From contig CAZAQL010000099.1 in assembly GCA_964487295.1 (NCBI GenBank), forward strand, positions 1 through 10,136: DNA of 10,136 nt, in the 5' to 3' direction. The notes below the pieces were generated by a model. That model had not been told where the DNA came from. It ran no database searches and was given only the letters and a program-made list of their open reading frames with translations. The stretch is from JAPEKQ01 sp964487295 (GTDB taxonomy: Bacteria > Joyebacterota > Joyebacteria > Joyebacterales > Joyebacteraceae). Of the stretch, positions 6,630 through 10,136 are shown in pieces (position 1 is the stretch's first letter; every line of letters starts with the position of its first letter). Position numbers and translations under genes: made by a program.

Positions 6630-7993
6630 GCGTCCTCCACCTCACTTCCCGGAACGGACGAGGCCCCGCCTTCCGGAGGCCGGGTCCGTCGCGTCATGAA
6701 ATCCTCGATGCTCGCGACCACGTCGCTCGACGCCTCGATCCGGGACGTGCCCGCGGCCGCGCGTATCGCGTCGAGCGAGAGCCCGTCGAGGGTCAGGCCG
6801 TCGGCGTTGAACGCCTCGGCGGGAATCAGCACGAGGTCGGGAGCGTCCGGCGCGTCGAGCGCCGCTCGGGCCTCTCGAGAGAGATCGTCGCCGGACAGAA
6901 GACCGGCGACGGTCACAGACGGGCCCAGGAAGCGGTTCTCGACCGCGACGACCGTGACCGTGAGGCCAACCACCTCGCGGAGCGCGTCATCGAGCGTGCG
7001 CTCGATGAAGGGCGCCGCGAGCGTCCCGGACAGCACGGCGACACGCAGGCCGCCGGCGTCGACGCCGCGGAGCCGCTCGGCGCTCTCCGTCGTCTCGCGC
7101 TCGAACCAGCGCAGCAGCCCCACACCGTTCTCGATCTGCGGGAAGTCACCGTACTCGTCAAAGGAGGGCACATCAAGCCCGGCGGTCAAATGGATCTCGT
7201 CGGCGGCGTAGAAGACGCGGTCGCCGCGCCGGTCGAGCATCGTCTGCTGCCAGATGGCCACCGCCCGCACGATCTTGCGTGCGTTCGACGGGTCCACGGG
7301 GCTGAGTTCGCGGAGGCCGTCACGATGGGCCGTCAGTCCCACCGGCACCACGGCCACGGACGCGAGCGCGTCGCCGAGCGCCGCGAGGTCGCTCAGCGTC
7401 GCCTCGAGCGTCTCGCCGTCGTTGAGACCGGGGCAGACGACGATCTGGGCGTGCAGGCGGATCCCCGCCCTCGCCAGGCGTCGGAGCGCATCGAGGATGG
7501 GAGGAGCGGACGGATTGCCGAGCATCTCTCTGCGGACGGCATCGTCCGTGGCGTGAACCGAGACGTAGAGCGGAGACAGGCGCATCGCGAGGATCCGCTC
7601 GTAGTCGGCGCCCTCGAGGTTCGTGAGCGTGACGTAGTTGCCGCACGTGAAGGACAGGCGGTAGTCCTCGTCCTTGACGTAGAGCGCAGGGCGAAGCCCC
7701 CTCGGCAGCTGGTCGACGAAGCAGAACATACAGCGGTTCCCGCACGTCCGGACCCGATCGCGCTCGAGATCGAGGCCGAGCTCGTCGGGATCCCGCGCCG
7801 GCAGGAGGACGGGGGTGCGACGCGTCCCTCGGAGGAAGACGAACTCGACGTCCTCCTCGTCGGTCCATCCGAGCGCGTATGCGACGTCGATCGCGTCGTT
7901 GACGCGCCGGCCGTCGATCTCGACGAGCTCATCGCCCGCCCGCACGCCGGCGCGCTCCGCGAGGCCGTCTCTCTCTGTTGTGATCACCTTCAT
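6626..7993 (-). CDS. PDZ / Fe-S (radical SAM-like) DUF512 family protein
   Basis: This 455-residue protein belongs to the DUF512 family found in cyanobacteria, Firmicutes and others; its reaction is not established. The N-terminus is a PDZ-like fold (about 5-65), with RAGVRAGDELVEIDGRRV (14-31). A cysteine cluster CGNRCMFCFVDQLP follows (Cys84, Cys88, Cys91; CX3CX2C, the radical SAM spacing) and then LSFTCGNYVTLTNL (113-126, Cys117). This suggests a [4Fe-4S] cluster and SAM chemistry, though the core is divergent. HATDDAVRREMLGN, HAQIVVCPGLNDG and VVPVGLT blocks lie in the barrel-like middle, and the DUF512 region begins around residue 230 with a YAADEIHL segment. The start is ATG at 7993, chosen because MKVITTERDGLAERAGV matches the family N-terminus; no ribosome site precedes it, and the longer open frame would run through the tRNA-Gly gene. 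The 3' end overlaps der by four bases, a conserved neighbourhood known from Firmicutes. Confidence 0.9.
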   Translation of the reverse strand: MKVITTERDGLAERAGVRAGDELVEIDGRRVNDAIDVAYALGWTDEEDVEFVFLRGTRRTPVLLPARDPDELGLDLERDRVRTCGNRCMFCFVDQLPRGLRPALYVKDEDYRLSFTCGNYVTLTNLEGADYERILAMRLSPLYVSVHATDDAVRREMLGNPSAPPILDALRRLARAGIRLHAQIVVCPGLNDGETLEATLSDLAALGDALASVAVVPVGLTAHRDGLRELSPVDPSNARKIVRAVAIWQQTMLDRRGDRVFYAADEIHLTAGLDVPSFDEYGDFPQIENGVGLLRWFERETTESAERLRGVDAGGLRVAVLSGTLAAPFIERTLDDALREVVGLTVTVVAVENRFLGPSVTVAGLLSGDDLSREARAALDAPDAPDLVLIPAEAFNADGLTLDGLSLDAIRAAAGTSRIEASSDVVASIEDFMTRRTRPPEGGASSVPGSEVEDA

Positions 7994-8072
7994 GGCCAGT
8001 GGTGTGGGTCGCGCGCCTGAGAGCCGACGGCCCCGCTCCGAGGAGTATCCGGCGTTGGGCCGTGGATGCGAG

Positions 8073-8109
8073 GGGCGGCGCTCAGGAGCCGGCCGCCCAT
8101 GCCGGGCGG
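8073..8109 (-). other. Two mutually exclusive stems in the tRNA-Gly to DUF512 spacer
   Basis: Eight bases past the tRNA CCA end, the minus-strand transcript can form CCGCCC (8109-8104) with GGGCGG (8098-8093), a six-pair stem with a five-base loop. Alternatively GGGCGGC (8098-8092) can pair with GCCGCCC (8079-8073), a seven-pair stem. Both need the same GGGCGG, so they cannot coexist. No U-run follows either, so neither is a standard terminator. The spacer (7994-8117) contains no other gene I can support. Confidence 0.4.
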
Positions 8110-8117
8110 ACAAAGAA

Positions 8118-8193
8118 TGGAGCGGGCAACGGGACTCGAACCCGCGACTCTCAGCTTGGGAAGCTGATACTCTACCAGCTGAGTTATGCCCGC
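8118..8193 (-). tRNA. tRNA-Gly(CCC): tRNA-Gly (anticodon CCC)
   Basis: The cloverleaf folds cleanly. The acceptor stem is GCGGGCA/TGCCCGC, and the D stem ACTC/GAGT has loop AGCTGGTA. The anticodon stem TCAGC/GCTGA has loop TTCCCAA, giving anticodon CCC that reads GGG. The variable region is GAGTC and the T arm is GCGGG-TTCGAGT-CCCGT. The discriminator is T (U), usual for bacterial tRNA-Gly, and CCA is encoded at 8120-8118. Length with CCA is 76 bases. It is preceded by a good promoter and followed after a 124-base spacer by the DUF512 gene on the same strand. Confidence 0.96.
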
Positions 8194-8230
8194 TCACTGT
8201 CAGTCATATGTGGTGCAACATGTGAACTTG

Positions 8231-8259
8231 AGCATAGTTTCGGGCGTCCCGCATGTCAA
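8231..8259 (-). promoter_or_regulatory. Sigma70-type promoter for tRNA-Gly
   Basis: On the minus strand a perfect TTGACA (8259-8254) is followed after exactly 17 bases by TATGCT (8236-8231), four of six in the -10. Transcription would start near 8224, about 30 bases before the tRNA 5' end, a normal tRNA leader. With no terminator visible after the tRNA, the same promoter may also feed the DUF512-der-plsY-gpsA genes. Confidence 0.72.
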
Positions 8260-8294
8260 GGCGATTCAGGCGCAGCGGCCCGGGCTCTGGGGCG

Positions 8295-8323
8295 TTGCGC
8301 CCGTTCCGCGCACCGTCTAGAAT
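8295..8323 (+). promoter_or_regulatory. Possible promoter for the membrane sulfatase-fold gene
   Basis: TTGCGC (8295-8300, three of six) and TAGAAT (8318-8323, five of six) are spaced by 17 bases on the plus strand. Transcription would begin around 8330, leaving a short leader containing the GAGGGGGG ribosome site (8330-8337) six bases before the ATG at 8344. It is divergent from the tRNA-Gly promoter, with the two -35 elements about 35 bases apart. Confidence 0.45.
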
Positions 8324-8343
8324 GTTGCCGAGGGGGGAAACAG

Positions 8344-10136
8344 ATGAGACGGATCGACAGCGGCCACATCCGCCGGGGCATCACGGCCGGAGCCTTCGTG
8401 CTCGGCGCGTGCGCGGCGCTCGAGTGGCTGGTCCTGTACGTCAAGGTCCCACTCGCCCTCTCGCCGAGGCTGCCTCTCGAACTCGTGTGGAACGTCCTGC
8501 TCTACGCGGCCATCGGGTGCGTGCTCGGCGTTCTCGCCGGCGTCCTCGCCGGCCTTCTCGGGCGAGCTGGACGGCACGCCCCATGGGCGCTCGTGATGAG
8601 TGCGGTCCTTGCCTTCTACTGGGTCTTCGGCGTGAATCGGCTCTACCCGGGCAGCTCACGGGAGCCCGTCGCGCTGGCGCTGAGCGCGGGCGCGCTCGTG
8701 GCCGGGGCGGTCGCCGCAGCCATCCTTCTTCGGACCGGCGGAGGCGCAAGACGGAGGATCGCGTTCAGCGCGCTTCTGCTCGCCGTGTTCTGGCTTCCGG
8801 TGTACGTCCTCTCGGCGGAGCCGGCGGTCGAGCGGATGCGACGCGGGTCCTCTGGACCGCCCGGCGTGCGCGCTCGCGAGGGCGCCCCGAACGTCGTGCT
8901 CGTCATGCTCGACACGACGCGCGCCGATTGCCTCGGATGCTACGGTTCCGAGGAATGCCCCACGCCGAGGCTCGACGCGTTCGCGTCGGAGTCGGCGCTG
9001 TTTGAGCAGTGCGTCTCGCTCCAGCCGCTCACGAGGCCCATGGCGAGCACGCTGCTGACCGGCCTCCACCCCAGGCGCCACGGGGTCGACACGAACACCA
9101 AGTCACTCGACCCGGGGTTCGACACGCTCGCCGAGACGTTCCAGCGGGCCGGGTACGGGACGGCCGCCTTCACGGCCGCGAGCGTTCTGAGCGGCTACTA
9201 CGGCACGGCCCAGGGTTTCGAGCTCTACAGCGAGCCCTCCGAGCCGTGGTGGTACCTGCGCTCCGATCTCGCCGTTCGCAGGCTCTACATCTCTCTGACG
9301 CAGTGGGGCAACTGGTGGGTGGAGATCCGCGCCGACGAGGTGACGCGTCGCGCCTCTCGTTGGATCAGAGCCCGGGCGGACGAGGACGAGCCCTTCTTCC
9401 TGTTCGTGCACTACTTCGATCCGCACGCTCCGTACGAGCCCCCCGAGTCGTTCGACCTCGCGCTGCGCGATGGGGTCGCGGGTGTGCCGAAGCCCTACGA
9501 GTACGAGGCGCAGCGGTTCGAGGACGGGTTCGAGATGCCGGAGGCGTACGTCAGACAGGAGTGGCGCCGCTATCACGGGGAGATCGCGTTCATGGACCAC
9601 GAACTCGGGCGCCTGCTCGACGCGATCGGCGAGACGGGACTCGCCGATCGGACCGTCGTGGTCGTCGCCGGCGATCACGGAGAGAGCTTCGGACACGGTT
9701 TCTACTTCGCTCACGAGTTCAGGCTCTACGACTCGCTCGTGCACGTGCCGCTTCTCGTGCGCTGGCCCGGACGGGTGGAGCCCGTGCGCGTGCCGGACCA
9801 GGTCACCCTCTCGGACGTGGCGCCGACCATCCTCGGCCTGGCCGGAACCCCGGTCGCCGCCGAGTCACAGGCCGCGCCCGCGCCGGATGGGCGCGACCTG
9901 AGCCGACTTCTTCTCGCCCGCGGGAGGCCGCCCGCCGTCGACGAACCCGCCTACTGCCAGACGAGCACGGACCCGGGCCGTCCGTTCTACGGGTGGTATT
10001 CTCACGCCGTCCGCGACTATCCCTGGAAGTACATCGAGTCACCCGAGGTGGATCTGCGCGAGCTCTACGATCTCGCCGCGGATCCCGGAGAGCGGACGAA
10101 CCTCATTGAGGACGAGCCGGAGCGGGCCGCCGAGAT
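8344..10136 (+). CDS. Membrane-anchored sulfatase / alkaline-phosphatase superfamily protein (partial, runs off the right edge)
   Basis: The frame is open from ATG 8344 to the window end (597 codons plus two bases), with a strong GAGGGGGG ribosome site upstream. The N-terminus has positive charges and then five hydrophobic segments (about 12-33, 47-72, 80-98, 108-129, 138-157), which would place the rest outside the cytoplasmic membrane. A sulfatase-fold domain (PF00884 type) follows: NVVLVMLDTTRADCLGCYG (183-201, metal ligand Asp190), the nucleophile region LTRPMASTLLTGLHP (229-243), HYFDPHAPYEPP, VVVVAGDHGESFGHG (437-451, Asp444-His445), HEF (His457) and, near the edge, the ELYDLAADPGERTNL segment usual at sulfatase C-termini. 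The protein is therefore almost complete. The nucleophile position is Thr230, not the Cys or Ser needed for formylglycine, and the Arg of the CxPxR signature is Ala. This suggests a phosphoester hydrolase or transferase rather than a classical sulfatase; the substrate is unknown. Confidence 0.88.
   Translation, partial: MRRIDSGHIRRGITAGAFVLGACAALEWLVLYVKVPLALSPRLPLELVWNVLLYAAIGCVLGVLAGVLAGLLGRAGRHAPWALVMSAVLAFYWVFGVNRLYPGSSREPVALALSAGALVAGAVAAAILLRTGGGARRRIAFSALLLAVFWLPVYVLSAEPAVERMRRGSSGPPGVRAREGAPNVVLVMLDTTRADCLGCYGSEECPTPRLDAFASESALFEQCVSLQPLTRPMASTLLTGLHPRRHGVDTNTKSLDPGFDTLAETFQRAGYGTAAFTAASVLSGYYGTAQGFELYSEPSEPWWYLRSDLAVRRLYISLTQWGNWWVEIRADEVTRRASRWIRARADEDEPFFLFVHYFDPHAPYEPPESFDLALRDGVAGVPKPYEYEAQRFEDGFEMPEAYVRQEWRRYHGEIAFMDHELGRLLDAIGETGLADRTVVVVAGDHGESFGHGFYFAHEFRLYDSLVHVPLLVRWPGRVEPVRVPDQVTLSDVAPTILGLAGTPVAAESQAAPAPDGRDLSRLLLARGRPPAVDEPAYCQTSTDPGRPFYGWYSHAVRDYPWKYIESPEVDLRELYDLAADPGERTNLIEDEPERAAE

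Noticed and set aside
8073..8109. Intrinsic terminator after tRNA-Gly
   Set aside because: The stems are GC-rich, but no U-run follows on the minus strand, so I list them as stem-loops and not as a terminator.
7994..8197. N-terminal extension of the DUF512 frame
   Set aside because: The extended frame would be translated through the tRNA-Gly gene; the PDZ-domain start at 7993 matches the family.
9103..9744. Minus-strand 213-codon frame with a protein-like composition
   Set aside because: It is a codon-aligned antisense reading of the sulfatase domain; its Val/Glu/Leu richness follows from the complementary codons, and it has no start context or family match I recognise.
9009..10109. Plus-strand 366-codon frame inside the sulfatase-fold gene
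   Set aside because: It is a shifted frame of the same strand, is Arg-rich with no motif, and the true frame from 8344 carries all sulfatase signatures and runs uninterrupted to the edge.
1..10136. Mobile element, CRISPR array, phage or defence island
   Set aside because: No terminal inverted repeats, transposase or integrase motifs, regularly spaced repeats, or defence-type domains were seen; although two tRNA genes are present, no integrase or duplicated tRNA 3' end is apparent next to either.

Overview
The window is GC-rich, densely packed bacterial housekeeping sequence. The gene set (a lipid A-type acyltransferase, a polyprenyl-type glycosyltransferase, SurE, Pcm, PlsY, GpsA, Der and a multi-pass membrane sulfatase-fold protein) suggests a high-GC bacterium, probably with a Gram-negative envelope. 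The DUF512-der-plsY-gpsA order is known from Firmicutes and other deep lineages, while the acyltransferase points to a diderm. An uncultured high-GC diderm lineage, for example in the FCB or Gemmatimonadota neighbourhood, would fit, but that placement is inference. I see no insertion sequence, phage gene, CRISPR array or toxin-antitoxin pair.

Layout from right to left, because nearly everything reads on the minus strand. At 8344-10136 (plus strand, running off the right edge) is a protein with five membrane helices and a sulfatase/alkaline-phosphatase fold domain. A 150-base divergent intergenic region (8194-8343) carries one promoter for this gene and a good sigma70-type promoter for tRNA-Gly(CCC) on the minus strand. 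Downstream of that tRNA is a tight cluster: a PDZ/Fe-S/DUF512 protein, der (EngA ribosome-assembly GTPase), plsY and gpsA. Its junctions are a 4-base overlap, a 24-base gap and a 1-base gap. GpsA makes glycerol-3-phosphate and PlsY acylates it, so the last two genes are consecutive steps at the start of phospholipid synthesis.

A short gap (3568-3631) with a plausible promoter leads to tRNA-Pro(GGG). A second tight minus-strand cluster begins 41 bases further on: LpxL/HtrB-family acyltransferase, family 2 glycosyltransferase, surE, pcm and a small multidrug-export family membrane protein cut by the left edge. Its junctions (4-base overlap, 7-base gap, 4-base overlap, 0-base gap) imply one translationally coupled operon that mixes envelope-lipid functions with stress and repair functions (SurE nucleotidase, Pcm isoaspartate repair).

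The large plus-strand open frames opposite these genes, and the +1-frame reading frame inside the sulfatase gene, are GC-driven shadows. The window looks mostly ordinary. The points most worth a second look are the Thr-for-Cys/Ser active site of the membrane sulfatase-fold protein, the tRNA-led operons without visible terminators, and a pair of mutually exclusive stems between tRNA-Gly and the DUF512 gene.
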